This document shows positions 27,068-35,665 of a stretch of 64,000 nt of DNA, one piece after another. Made by a program: the position numbers and the translations under genes. Positions within the stretch are counted from its first letter, which is position 1. The number at the start of each line of letters is the position of its first letter. The DNA comes from Planctomyces sp. (GTDB taxonomy: Bacteria; Planctomycetota; Planctomycetia; Planctomycetales; Planctomycetaceae), in the NCBI GenBank assembly GCA_016795105.1, contig JAEUIH010000001.1:176356-240355 (forward strand). Direction: 5' to 3'. The notes under the pieces were generated by a model, which saw nothing but the letters and a program-made list of their open reading frames with translations, had not been told where the DNA came from and made no database searches.

Positions 27068-27252
27068 GTTGTTTGGTGCTGGCGTTTTGCGCAGCGGGGA
27101 TTGCAGTGAGTCGATTCCGACCCTCATACAGTGTGTAGCCAGCGTGATAGGTAACCACGAAACACTCGAACCACACGAAAGAACACAATCGGGTCCTTCT
27201 GCGATTCTTCCGACGCTTCCGCGTCTTCCGTGGTCAAAACGCCAACCCTGCC
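27004..27252 (-). repeat. dispersed repeat family C, copy 2
   Basis: Complement of this segment aligns with 18507-18757 through all landmarks, including GGCGTTTTGACCACGGAAGA, GAAGAATCGCAGAAG, TTTCGTGTGGTTCG, TTTCGTGGTTACC and ATCACGCTGGCTAC. The right end reads GAATTCAACTGTTAGTAGTA. Its right end forms the last codons of the ORF at 26825. Confidence 0.85.
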
Positions 27253-27590
27253 TTCGACTCGAACACAAAACCGCGAACACAGCCCATGAGTCTTCTCGTA
27301 TGGCAAGAGAATGAGGGCAGAAGAATGCCGGACTCGTCCATTCTCCTGCCGCCATTCCTTTGCCATATGCCGATCTCATGGCCCCTGCGATTCTTTCGTG
27401 TGGTTCGTGTCTTTGTTGGTTAAATTACCATCCCTGGCCTGCGATTCGAATTCCACCAACTGTTTGTTCCACACGACTACACAACGATCGACAGCTTCGA
27501 AATTCTGCAAATTGGGTTTGTCCCGACGGTTCAATTCTGTCCGTCGAAGTCGGTTTCAAGTTGTCACGTGCTGAGTCTCAGGATACTACG
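27253..27590. other. repeat-rich intergenic region
   Basis: No gene. It holds an imperfect hairpin (27300-27367) and a short family C fragment near 27393-27425 (GATTCTTTCGTGTGGTTCGTG). AGGA at about 27580 is the ribosome site of the following gene. Confidence 0.6.
27300..27367. repeat. repeat family E, imperfect inverted repeat
   Basis: ATGGCAAGAGAATGAGGGCAGAAGAATG and the complement of CATTCTCCTGCCGCCATTCCTTTGCCAT agree at about 23 of 28 positions, with a 12-base loop (motifs shown split: ATGGCAA, GAATG, GGCAG, AGAATG). The result is a long imperfect hairpin. Confidence 0.65.
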
Positions 27591-28061
27591 ATGACTAAAC
27601 ATACCCCAAGTCCATCATCGCATCCTGGCGAGAAGAGCCGGTTTGGGATCCGGCTGCTCATGTTCTTCAACTTGCTGGCAGGACTGGGTAGCATCTATTT
27701 TCTCCTTGACCTGTTTTTGACGCACCACCCGGACAATGTCATTGTTGGACTCTTTGGAGTCGTCTACACGGGAAGTATGGGGCTTTCCGGGCTCTGCATT
27801 ATGATTCGGAAACCCTGGAGTTGGCCTCTTGCGGCGACCGCTCAGGTGATTGCGGCCGGATGTCCGACTATCCCTGCTCTCTATGGGATTTACGGTGCGG
27901 TCACATCAACAGGAGATTTTGCACATGCTGCTGCTTTTGGAGGATTTCTGATCTTCTTCGGAGCCATCATCCTTGCGATGATACCTCTGCCGGGAGTGTT
28001 CCATTTGCTGAAGCCGGGTGTCCGAGGGCTGTTTCAGGTGAGGCCAACGGTTGATCATTGA
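27591..28061 (+). CDS. hypothetical four-helix membrane protein
   Basis: 156 residues from the ATG at 27591, preceded by AGGA. After a polar N-terminal tail come four hydrophobic segments (about 22-42, 50-72, 77-97, 108-135). The pattern resembles small DoxX- or DUF4345-like four-helix proteins, but no diagnostic residues allow assignment. The longer frame to 27360 is repeat-derived. Convergent with the metallophosphatase gene, 33 bases apart. Confidence 0.6.
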   Translation: MTKHTPSPSSHPGEKSRFGIRLLMFFNLLAGLGSIYFLLDLFLTHHPDNVIVGLFGVVYTGSMGLSGLCIMIRKPWSWPLAATAQVIAAGCPTIPALYGIYGAVTSTGDFAHAAAFGGFLIFFGAIILAMIPLPGVFHLLKPGVRGLFQVRPTVDH

Positions 28062-28094
28062 TGTGACCCTCCGGACGTCCGAGAGCGAGGGCCT

Positions 28095-29954
28095 TTAGTT
28101 CGCCTTTCGCAAGGTGACCGTATCAAACAAACGGCCTTCGAGGTCGAAAGCTTTGATCTCGAGTGTCTGTCCATTGACCATCACCATGCAGTAGTGATGG
28201 CCATGCTTGACGTTATTCTGAAAGAACGGCCTGAATGGACCTGCCTGTTCCAAACTTCCACCAGCGCCACCGGTGATCATGTAGACCGTTCCATTTGATT
28301 CGACGGCTGTCCCATTGCGGACTGGCCATGTGCGTTCATAGCTGTGTATGTGACCGCTCCAGACAATGTCCACATGAAATTCATCGTAGAGCGTGCTGAG
28401 CTGTCGAGCCCGCAAATCTCCGCGACTCGATTTGTTCATTTTCCAAAGGTCGCCATAGTCGTTTTCGTCAGAAGAATACGGTGGATGATGATGGCATGCG
28501 ATTTTCCATGTTGCAGTAGACGAAGCAAGTTGGGTCCTCAACCATTCGTACTGTTCGGAGCCGGGGTCGATGTTGCGATTCGAGTCAATCATGAAGAACT
28601 GAGTATTGCCATAAGTGAACTCGTAGAAGTACTCCTTGTCCGGTAACGACATATAGTCGAAGTAGTTTTTCGCGTTCTCTTCGTGATTTCCAAGTACGGG
28701 GTAGAAGGGAATACGTTGTGCGACGGGCTTCATGCCTGGAAAAAAGTGTTCGGTCCAGTGGCTGTCGGTAGGTCCCTGATCAACAAGATCGCCAACATGT
28801 ACGAGGAAACTCGGTCGTTGTGCCCATGCCATCTGAGCCAGTTGTCCGGAGACAGTGGGGTTCTTCTGTGTGTCGCCGAACACGGCAAACGCGAAAGGTG
28901 TTTCCTTCAGAACAGCCGTGGAAAACGTATATACGGGACTTTCCACCAAAGTTCCGTCATCCAGAACCGTTTCCGTTCTGTAGAAGTACTGCGTTTCGGG
29001 AGTGAGTTCACTCAGACGCACTTCATGAATTTCCGAGCTTCCTGCAACAGTCGCTTCACATTCACATTCCGCTGTCTCTCCAAAGTGAACCACGGAAGTT
29101 CCAACAGCTTTTGTCCTCCACATGATGGTCATACCGGTCTGAGTTCCAAACTGAAGATACGGGTCGACGGCGAACCCATGGTCATCACGGGTCAGTCGAG
29201 CTTCGAGACTGGCGAGTTTGGCATCATGTTCGAATTCCTGTTGAACCCAGGATTCAGTTGCTGCAAGATCGAAGAGTTTGATCTGTCGGATACGGCCTGA
29301 CAGGCGATGATCCTCGTTCTGATCTTTGAACCCACCGATCACGATTTCGGATTTCTCCGGATAGACGATCGTTCCCCACTGTTCGGATGTTAACGCTTCT
29401 CGCTGACCATTGATGTAGAGCTCAGCCTTCTCTCCGTCAAATACACCCACAACGTGGTACATCTGACCTCTGACATAAGACGTCTTACCACTGAGTATTG
29501 TCTGGCGACCATTCCCGTCATCAGCCCCGGACGTGGAAAGGATCAGAGTAAACGTTGACTCATTATGCCCAAGCAGCCAGCCGCGTTCGATGTCGCCATC
29601 GTCCTCGATTGTACCAAAGATTCCACCCCACTTCTGTGGCGCATCAACAGCGACCCACGCAGATACAGTGAAGGAGTCTCTGGGAAGCAGATGATCGAGG
29701 TTGCTGTCGTTTGGCAACAACGTGCAGGTTGTCCGTGGGCCGAAGACCATCGACTCGCCCAGCGAATCTGATTGAAAGCGAATGGAACCTCCTGTTTTAG
29801 CATCGAGTCCGATGATTGCCTTCAGTGTCGATCCCTGAAGCTGCCGCTGATTGAACTCCCAGCGACCAATCGGATCCGGGCCTTCATGTGCTGAGACACC
29901 TGCCGTCACTGTCAATGACAGAAGCGTGAGGACGAAAGTACAGCGACTCCACAT
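28095..29954 (-). CDS. exported LamG-domain metallophosphatase, purple acid phosphatase-like
   Basis: 619 residues. A signal peptide (MWSRCTFVLTLLSLTVTAGVSAHE) is followed by a concanavalin/LamG-type domain (about 40-230, DSFTVSAWVAVDAPQKWGGIFG). A fibronectin-like purple acid phosphatase N-domain comes next (PYLQFGTQTGMTIMWRTKA, LTPETQYFYRTE). The C-terminal half is a calcineurin-type phosphoesterase with the metal motifs FAVFGDTQ, HVGDLVDQG, PVLGNHE, ACHHHPPY and WSGHIHSYERT. It probably hydrolyses phosphate esters outside the cytoplasm, with LamG for polysaccharide binding. The ATG at 29954 follows GGGAGAG. Isolated minus-strand gene within a plus-strand island. Confidence 0.92.
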   Translation of the reverse strand: MWSRCTFVLTLLSLTVTAGVSAHEGPDPIGRWEFNQRQLQGSTLKAIIGLDAKTGGSIRFQSDSLGESMVFGPRTTCTLLPNDSNLDHLLPRDSFTVSAWVAVDAPQKWGGIFGTIEDDGDIERGWLLGHNESTFTLILSTSGADDGNGRQTILSGKTSYVRGQMYHVVGVFDGEKAELYINGQREALTSEQWGTIVYPEKSEIVIGGFKDQNEDHRLSGRIRQIKLFDLAATESWVQQEFEHDAKLASLEARLTRDDHGFAVDPYLQFGTQTGMTIMWRTKAVGTSVVHFGETAECECEATVAGSSEIHEVRLSELTPETQYFYRTETVLDDGTLVESPVYTFSTAVLKETPFAFAVFGDTQKNPTVSGQLAQMAWAQRPSFLVHVGDLVDQGPTDSHWTEHFFPGMKPVAQRIPFYPVLGNHEENAKNYFDYMSLPDKEYFYEFTYGNTQFFMIDSNRNIDPGSEQYEWLRTQLASSTATWKIACHHHPPYSSDENDYGDLWKMNKSSRGDLRARQLSTLYDEFHVDIVWSGHIHSYERTWPVRNGTAVESNGTVYMITGGAGGSLEQAGPFRPFFQNNVKHGHHYCMVMVNGQTLEIKAFDLEGRLFDTVTLRKAN

Positions 29955-30246
29955 GTAGACTCTCCCGGGGATCTGTCTGTTTTCAGTGAACAATCAGAAC
30001 TGGGCATGATGCGATGACTGAATCAGATTTCCAGACTCCTGGCTTCATCTCGATTCACTTTGACGCATTCTTCACAAACCCGCAGCCCATTGCCAGCTGG
30101 AGTTCACGACGGATATCTGATTCCTCCAATGTGCAATTCGTAGATTGTTGTTTTACAATTGTTTGCTGAGATCGTAACACCGGGACGATGTGACTGGACG
30201 ATTTGCATCAACAGTTTGCAGACCGATAACGAAAGGAAATTCATCA

Positions 30247-30453
30247 ATGCAGGGATTCGGAGCTGGACTCGCGTGTGGAATCGGATGCGGCATGGGATCT
30301 GGAATCGCAGTGGGAATGGGGGCTGGGCAGACAAGTGTTCATAAGAAGCTAAAGGAACTACTCGCCGATGGCTCTATTGCCGTAACAGACCGGAGTGGCA
30401 AATCGCTCTCGGGCGATGAGTTGTTGAAATTGCTTTCGGCCAAACAGAAGTAG
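30247..30453 (+). CDS. small glycine-zipper membrane protein
   Basis: 68 residues. The first 28 are a glycine-rich hydrophobic helix with several GxxxG spacings (GFGAGLACGIGCGMGSGIAVGMGAG), typical of glycine-zipper membrane segments. The remaining 40 form a charged helical tail (KKLKELLADGSIAVTDRSG). An AAAGGA site lies nine bases before the ATG. Such proteins oligomerise in membranes, but I do not recognise the family. Confidence 0.65.
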   Translation: MQGFGAGLACGIGCGMGSGIAVGMGAGQTSVHKKLKELLADGSIAVTDRSGKSLSGDELLKLLSAKQK

Positions 30454-30486
30454 TTGCACCGCGTGTAGCGAACGGAAGCCGGCTGT

Positions 30487-31161
30487 ATGGACAACTCGAT
30501 GCTGATTCGCTCATTTGATGACCTGCGAGAGATTTTTTGAGAGGAGGCTCGCAACGCGTTTCTCGACCTTGTCGATCGCCGTCCCGGGGAACAGGTCTGT
30601 GCATTTGCAGTCGTTACCGATGACGATGCTGACGGAATTCGAGGTGCTGGCGATACAGTCACTCGTCGCGAACGTCGGCTGGCCGCACCTAAGCCAGAAG
30701 GTCGGGACAATGGCGCATTGCACAGATGGGAATGCTTCTGGCAGCCCGACGAATGGGATGACATCTACACAGAGGAAATACCGAACACAAGAGTACCACG
30801 GATCTCTGCGAAAGACTATTTTCACGCAATGCTGTCATTTCGCAGAGAATGGACATCTGCTTCCGGCAGGAACGATTATGGATTCCGACGGAATGCCCTG
30901 AGATCTATGCTCGACGCATTGAACTCGCTGAATGAAGAAGGGTTGTTCGGGACAGGACAGGATCGTGATTTGATTACCGTATTTGAAGAGATATCAGACT
31001 CAAACGATTCGGATCTCACAAAACTTGCGACGGCGAGAGAATTGAATCCCATGAGTGTTGCACGCCGGCTGACCGGAGATTTGTCGTTGACCAGAAAACT
31101 GTTCACCGCGGCTTTCGGAATGACGCGATGGATTATTCGTGGCAGGCTCTTCGCGCCGTGA
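30487..31161 (+). pseudogene. DUF4303-like gene interrupted by in-frame TGA
   Basis: Read from the ATG at 30487, the frame runs MDNSMLIRSFDDLREIF, meets TGA at 30538-30540, and continues in the same frame for 206 codons to 31161. The downstream product EEARNAFLDLVDRRPGEQVCAFAVVTDDDADGI...ALHRWECFWQPDEWDD has the layout of DUF4303 (an amphipathic helix, a FAL-TDDD strand, then an RW-x-DEW motif). So one coherent protein of about 224 residues spans the stop. No good start exists after the stop until a TTG at 30718, which would lose the first third of the domain. The likely cause is a point nonsense mutation, or a base error in the sequence. Immediately follows the glycine-zipper gene (33 bases). 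Confidence 0.6.
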
Positions 31162-31294
31162 AGTGCAGAGTCGCATAGAGTCTGATGATTGCCTGAGAAG
31201 CAGGTGGCGGATCAAAGACTGTCTGCACGACCTGGTCCGAACCAATACATGTCGAAGCCGATTTCTTCTGAAGTCTCAAGTGAGGATGTTCTTT

Positions 31295-31675
31295 GTGAAA
31301 TCAATCGAAACGTCACCGACGACAATTGATTCCTATATTGCCGGCTTTCCGGAAGACATACAGCGAATTCTCACGAAGCTTCGCGGCGTCATCAAAAAGG
31401 CGGCACCAGATGCTGAAGAGGCCATCAAATACCAGATACCAACCTTCGTGCTGAACGGCAATCTCGTCCATTTTGCCGCCTTTCAAAAGCACATCGGCTT
31501 CTACCCGACGCCTTCCGGCATTGAGCAATTTAAGGACGAGTTGTCGGTTTATAAGAGTGCGAAAGGGTCTATACAGTTTCCACTGGATTCGGCGATTCCA
31601 TATTCCCTGATTACAAAGATCGTCAAGTTCCGGTTGAAAGAGAATCTCGCAAAGAGGGTGAGTGGAAGAAAGTAG
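31295..31675 (+). CDS. DUF1801 domain-containing protein
   Basis: 126 residues from GTG 31295, with GAGG nine bases upstream. The ATG at 31286 lies too close to that site. The domain signature is SYIAGFPEDIQRILTKLRGVIKKAAPDAEEAIKYQIPTF, then LVHFAAFQKHIGFYPTPSGIEQF and GSIQFPLDSAIPYSLITKIVKFR. DUF1801 (YdhG/YdeI-like) proteins are small cytoplasmic proteins, some described as iron chaperones. No membrane segment. Complete length for the family. Confidence 0.88.
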   Translation: MKSIETSPTTIDSYIAGFPEDIQRILTKLRGVIKKAAPDAEEAIKYQIPTFVLNGNLVHFAAFQKHIGFYPTPSGIEQFKDELSVYKSAKGSIQFPLDSAIPYSLITKIVKFRLKENLAKRVSGRK

Positions 31676-31768
31676 TGCTGAACAAATTTGAGTCTGCCGA
31701 GTACCCGACTTGCGTTTCGGCGACCTGAGTCAGTGATGACCAACTTGCTGCTTCTGACAGTCTGACAA

Positions 31769-32452
31769 ATGGCGCAATTATCCAGTTTCAAAGAGCTGCG
31801 GGTGCCGCAACGCAACGGTTCAGTTGCGGCGATCATCGGCTATTCATTTCTTCTCTACTTTTCATACCTCGCAATTCGTAACCTGTTTTTGATACCACAG
31901 CTTTCGCTTCTCTTGAGGATGGCCAGCCTTCTTTGGCTGCTGCTGGTATTGACAGGTGTCATACTCAGCATCGTCGACGACGGCGGCATCAGGCAGTTTC
32001 TGATCAATCGACTTGGAGCATTTTCAAACCGTCAGGTGGTGCGTGCAACTCCTGAGGGGTCTGCTGAGACGATTTCGTTCGGCTTTCTGATGTTCGGGCG
32101 GTTCCTGAGTTATCTGGTTATTGATGTCAGGGCGATCTCTTCAATCGGATGGCATTCCGGACAGGGTACTGCCATGGCGGGACGCGATCTGAATGACTGG
32201 ACCGTCGTCATTTGGTACCACTCGCCGCGCACGCAGGACACACGATCATATCCGGAGATGCGTGTCGAGGAGGTATTTGTGATTGGTGAGTATGGCACGA
32301 AAGCGTCAGCCGAAGCGTTTGGTTCGAATCTTGTAGAATTCCTGAAGAGTGTCGGGATCGAACTGCAACCGGGCCGGACCGAACGGGAGTTCAAGACACC
32401 GTCACGGCCATACGAAAACGAAGGCAGCGATTCACCTGGCCCGATCTCTTAG
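31769..32452 (+). CDS. hypothetical membrane protein
   Basis: 227 residues with two close membrane helices (about 20-42 and 46-68) and a soluble C-terminal part of about 150 residues. The latter contains FGFLMFGRFLSYLVIDVRAISSIGWHSGQGTAMAGRDLNDWTVVIWY, similar in layout to bacterial PH-type domains attached to membrane hairpins. I do not recognise a named family. It ends 92 bases before the methyltransferase start. Confidence 0.55.
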   Translation: MAQLSSFKELRVPQRNGSVAAIIGYSFLLYFSYLAIRNLFLIPQLSLLLRMASLLWLLLVLTGVILSIVDDGGIRQFLINRLGAFSNRQVVRATPEGSAETISFGFLMFGRFLSYLVIDVRAISSIGWHSGQGTAMAGRDLNDWTVVIWYHSPRTQDTRSYPEMRVEEVFVIGEYGTKASAEAFGSNLVEFLKSVGIELQPGRTEREFKTPSRPYENEGSDSPGPIS

Positions 32453-32544
32453 TGGTTGTCGATTCGGCAGAGCCTTGTGCGCGACTGAGACTGTTCCTAG
32501 AACTCGGTTTGAGCAAGCTGAAACAGCGACACAGCGAGGCCGAG

Positions 32545-33279
32545 ATGGAAAAGTTCCTGGATATTTACGGAAGTCTGCCGAGAGCCGGCCCAGGTTCTGA
32601 CGAGATTACTCGCAGGGCATACTCCGTGATGCATGAATTGCCTGCAGCTCCTCGCATTCTGGATGTTGGTTGTGGTCCGGGCATGCAGACCATTGAACTG
32701 TTGAGGCTGAGCCGAGGAACTGTTGTTGCTCTGGATCTGTTGCCTCAGATGTTGCGACGAGTTGAAGCATCTGCAGCCGCTGCGGGAGTATCAGATCGCC
32801 TGGTCACAGTTGAACAGGATATGAACTCTATGACGTTCCCGGCGTCGAGTTTCGATGTCATCTGGTCAGAGGGTTCCATCTACCTCATCGGCTTTGAAAA
32901 AGGCCTGACGAACTTTCCTGGCCTACTGAAGCCGGGGGGATTCTTATGCGTGAGTGAGGCTGTGTGGTTGAAACCAAATCCACCGCTGGAGGTCGTTGAA
33001 TTCTGGAAGGAGTACCCGGAAATTGACTTCGTCGAAGCAAAGCTGAGAATCATCGAGCAGGCTGGACTTGAATTGATCGATCACTTTATTCTTCCGCCAG
33101 AAGCCTGGGAAGAGAATTACTATCGGCCGATGTGGCTAAAGATCGCTGAGAAAGAACGTGAGTGGGAGGGAGACGCGGAAGGATTGGAAGTGCTGAGAGC
33201 TGCGAAGGACGAGATTTCTGTTTTTCGGCGTTTCTCTGACTACTACACCTATGCGTTCTTTGTAATGAAGAAGCTGTGA
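32545..33279 (+). CDS. class I SAM-dependent methyltransferase
   Basis: 244 residues. The SAM-binding motif I ILDVGCGPGMQTIEL lies at about 40-54. It is followed by VVALDLLPQMLRRVE (acidic residue of motif II), DMNSMTFPASSFDVIWSEGSIYLIGFEKGL (motif post-I/IV) and LLKPGGFLCVSEAVW. The opening MEKFLDIYGSLPRAGPGSDEITRRA is characteristic of a small UbiE-like clade, which supports the ATG at 32545 with GAGG five bases before it over the GTG at 32452. Substrate unknown. Confidence 0.88.
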   Translation: MEKFLDIYGSLPRAGPGSDEITRRAYSVMHELPAAPRILDVGCGPGMQTIELLRLSRGTVVALDLLPQMLRRVEASAAAAGVSDRLVTVEQDMNSMTFPASSFDVIWSEGSIYLIGFEKGLTNFPGLLKPGGFLCVSEAVWLKPNPPLEVVEFWKEYPEIDFVEAKLRIIEQAGLELIDHFILPPEAWEENYYRPMWLKIAEKEREWEGDAEGLEVLRAAKDEISVFRRFSDYYTYAFFVMKKL

Positions 33280-33350
33280 TGTCGGTACTGTGGATTGAGG
33301 TGTACTGAAAATCTTTGATTTGGCAAAAAATCGATGACGTGGAGAACTCT

Positions 33351-33569
33351 GTGAAGAATCCAGCAGGATTGATCCTTGTGTCAGCCGGTGTCTTTTCCAT
33401 CCTCGGAGGTGTGTTTGGATGGGAGTTCTTTATCAACAGTGGTAAAGCTAAGCTCTTTGTTCACTTATTCGGTCGAACAGGTGCCAGGTTGTTTTATGTA
33501 CTACTCGGACTGTTCATTGTTGTTTTCGGTACATTGATCACGATGGGAATTGTGCAGGAGGAGGCTTGA
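33351..33569 (+). CDS. Imm17-like small membrane protein
   Basis: 72 residues from a GTG with GGAG six bases upstream. Two membrane helices (about 3-22 and 45-68) flank FINSGKAKLFVHLFGRTGARLFYVLLG. The NPAGLILVSAGVFSILGG...W-FF...KA..FV..FGR.GAR.FY pattern is what I recall for immunity protein 17 family members. Assignment is by eye. If correct it is an orphan immunity protein, as no polymorphic toxin gene is in the window. Confidence 0.6.
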   Translation: MKNPAGLILVSAGVFSILGGVFGWEFFINSGKAKLFVHLFGRTGARLFYVLLGLFIVVFGTLITMGIVQEEA

Positions 33570-33614
33570 CTGCCGCCATCAGATACACGAACTGGATCGT
33601 TTCACAGCGTTCAA

Positions 33615-34160
33615 ATGTCAGTCCAAAGGCGACATTCCGAAATGGTTGTTCTGCTTTCCCACGATCCTGCCTGGTCAGACATGTTTGCCACCGAGTCGAG
33701 TCAGATCATGGACGTTCTGAGACCCAACGCAATTCAGATACATCATATCGGGAGTACTGCAATTCCGATTACGGTGGCCAAACCGATTGTTGATATGCTG
33801 GTAGTCGTTCAGGAAATCAATGCTGTTGATGCATGTTCCGAGTCAATGCAGGCGATCGGTTATCAAGTGATGGGTGAGTACGGAATACCGGGACGACGGT
33901 ATTTTCGGAAAGACAATTCCTCTGGAGTTCGGACACATCACTTGCACGTCTTCGCAGAGGGCAGTGCCGAAATCATCTGCCATCTCGCATTTCGCGACTT
34001 CATGAACGCTCACCATGAATTCGCCGAGAAGTATTCAAGGCTGAAGCAGACTTTGGCAACGCAGCCTCAGATGACTTCAGACAACTATCAAAGCGGCAAA
34101 AGTGTGTTTGTTCGGGAGATGGTTCAACGTGCGCTGGAGTGGAGCGGCGAGATTCATTAG
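33615..34160 (+). CDS. GrpB family (UPF0157) protein
   Basis: 181 residues of the GrpB/UPF0157 family, which adopts a nucleotidyltransferase fold. Key parts are VVLLSHDPAWSDMFATES, IQIHHIGSTAIPITVAKPIVDMLVVV (the family hallmark HIGSTAVPGL-KPIIDI), YGIPGRRYFRKD, RTHHLHVFAEGSAEI and HLAFRDFMNAH near the C-terminus. The acidic D of PIVDM is retained. Cytoplasmic; the substrate is unknown for the family. Complete length. Confidence 0.9.
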   Translation: MSVQRRHSEMVVLLSHDPAWSDMFATESSQIMDVLRPNAIQIHHIGSTAIPITVAKPIVDMLVVVQEINAVDACSESMQAIGYQVMGEYGIPGRRYFRKDNSSGVRTHHLHVFAEGSAEIICHLAFRDFMNAHHEFAEKYSRLKQTLATQPQMTSDNYQSGKSVFVREMVQRALEWSGEIH

Positions 34161-34178
34161 TGACCTGAGTTGGTAACT

Positions 34179-34952
34179 ATGGGACAATCATTAAAGTGGG
34201 CGGCACAACTCGACAATGTGTCAGAAGTGTCGCTGACGGGAACAGCAGATTTTGACTACTGGAAGAACCATTTGGCCACACAGGGCTATGTTCCAGTTAA
34301 GACTGATGACAGAGCATCCATCGCTGTGGTGAGCGCGTCCGGGAAGTTTGCCGGAGTGCGATTCCAGGAACTGAGCATCTCTGTATCGGTTTCTGCCCCC
34401 AACGGCGGAATGGGGCTTCCATCCTTTTTTCTGGTACAGGCATTCAGCTCCAATCGGTTCTTCGCGTTCTGTGAGCGAGCCCTCTTTTCGACTCCGTACC
34501 AATTCGCGAATGTGACGGTCGACTATCCAGAACCGACGGGAGTCCGTGTTTTTCAAAAGGGGCAGGTGTGTCTTGAATCGTCGATGGCCTCCAACGCCGC
34601 GGCCCATCAGAGGTCGAGAGTCGAACGCCGAGATTTATGGCTGGCTCAAATTCTCTTACCTTTCAATCCTCAATCAGCAAGCCTTCGTCGCAGGATGTTC
34701 TTCGCGCGAATCTGCGGAAACACTCAGATCTATCCTTTTCTTCATGGGATCGATCGAATCAAGATTCCGGAGCACTCTGGCTGTGGTGCGATTGATTCCC
34801 TTTTGAAATCAAACTTCGCTCCTGTTGAGTGGTTGATACGTCCAAAGGCATCGCATGCAAAGTCAAAGACGTACACTATTGAAAAATCTACAGAACTCGA
34901 GGCCTCGGTTCGTGATGAGCTGGTTCGCACACAGACACTGATGGGCGGCTGA
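34179..34952 (+). CDS. hypothetical protein, possibly acetoacetate decarboxylase-like fold
   Basis: 257 residues with no signal or membrane segment. FAGVRFQELSISVSV, FLVQAFSSNRFFAFCERALFSTPYQFANVTVDY and a late PVEWLIRP are the most protein-like parts. This layout (LSI-V.. then FLV.AF-S.R..A..ER..F.TPY) reminds me of acetoacetate-decarboxylase- or DUF2071-like beta proteins, but I cannot confirm it. The ATG at 34179 is preferred over a TTG at 34170. Starts 18 bases after the GrpB gene. Confidence 0.6.
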   Translation: MGQSLKWAAQLDNVSEVSLTGTADFDYWKNHLATQGYVPVKTDDRASIAVVSASGKFAGVRFQELSISVSVSAPNGGMGLPSFFLVQAFSSNRFFAFCERALFSTPYQFANVTVDYPEPTGVRVFQKGQVCLESSMASNAAAHQRSRVERRDLWLAQILLPFNPQSASLRRRMFFARICGNTQIYPFLHGIDRIKIPEHSGCGAIDSLLKSNFAPVEWLIRPKASHAKSKTYTIEKSTELEASVRDELVRTQTLMGG

Positions 34953-35004
34953 ACTCGTTGCCGTCCAACGTTGACGATCCGAACGAACAAGGCGCTTACT
35001 AATC

Positions 35005-35430
35005 ATGAAAAATAACTCGACGACGCCCGGCTATTCGGGCACTCCGCTTGCAAAGAAGCTGGGAATCCAGCCGGAGATGATTGTCGTTGCGATCGATGCT
35101 CCTTCTGAATATCAGACGTGGCTGCAGCCTTTGCCGGAGGGTGTCACATTCGTGGTGAAGGTCCGCCCGAGGGCCTCACTGGTCCATTTGTTTGTCTTTG
35201 AACAGAAGAAGCTGGCGAGCCAACTTGCGAAGTTCCGGAAATCGCTGGACCCAAACGTTCCGATTTGGGTGTCGTGGCCGAAGAAGTCTTCAGGAGTCCG
35301 GACAACGGTCACAGAAGATTCCATTCGCGAAGTGGCCTTACCCCTGGGATTCGTCGATGTCAAAGTGTGTGCCGTAAGCGAGGTTTGGTCGGGATTGAAG
35401 TTGGTTGTGCGAAAGGAGCTACGGCAGTAA
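35005..35430 (+). CDS. DUF3052 domain-containing protein
   Basis: 141 residues, matching DUF3052 over the full length: GYSGTPLAKKLGIQPEM at the N-terminus, a central LVHLFVFEQKKLASQLAKFRKSLDPNVPIWVSWPKKSSGV, then TEDSIREVALPLGFVDVKVCAVSEVWSGLKLVVRK. Function unknown; a small cytoplasmic protein. Last member of the run of small orphan genes on the plus strand. Confidence 0.9.
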   Translation: MKNNSTTPGYSGTPLAKKLGIQPEMIVVAIDAPSEYQTWLQPLPEGVTFVVKVRPRASLVHLFVFEQKKLASQLAKFRKSLDPNVPIWVSWPKKSSGVRTTVTEDSIREVALPLGFVDVKVCAVSEVWSGLKLVVRKELRQ

Positions 35431-35665
35431 ACATCTGTCCTGGAGGACTGAACGAGGTTCAAAGTGCGTTCCTGGAGAAATAATCGGGAGTTTCTTAACA
35501 CAGTTCACAAGTTTCCTTCTGTATCCTTACCATGCTTCAGTGCGGGACTGAAGAGAAGTGGGGTAGGGGCTTTGGAGTATGTCCGAGTGACCCATTGTTT
35601 CGAATTGAGTGAAGAAGACCCGGCGAGTGGAATCAGGCACAACTCAACTGGAACGCGGGTTCGGA

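Noticed and set aside
30487..31161. Selenocysteine explanation for the in-frame UGA
   Set aside because: No SECIS-like hairpin directly after the UGA, and the family is not known to use Sec. A nonsense mutation is simpler.
20929..35430. Integron gene-cassette array
   Set aside because: The run of small same-strand genes suggested it, but I found no recurring attC-type sites (paired RYYYAAC/GTTRRRY palindromes) between genes and no integrase.
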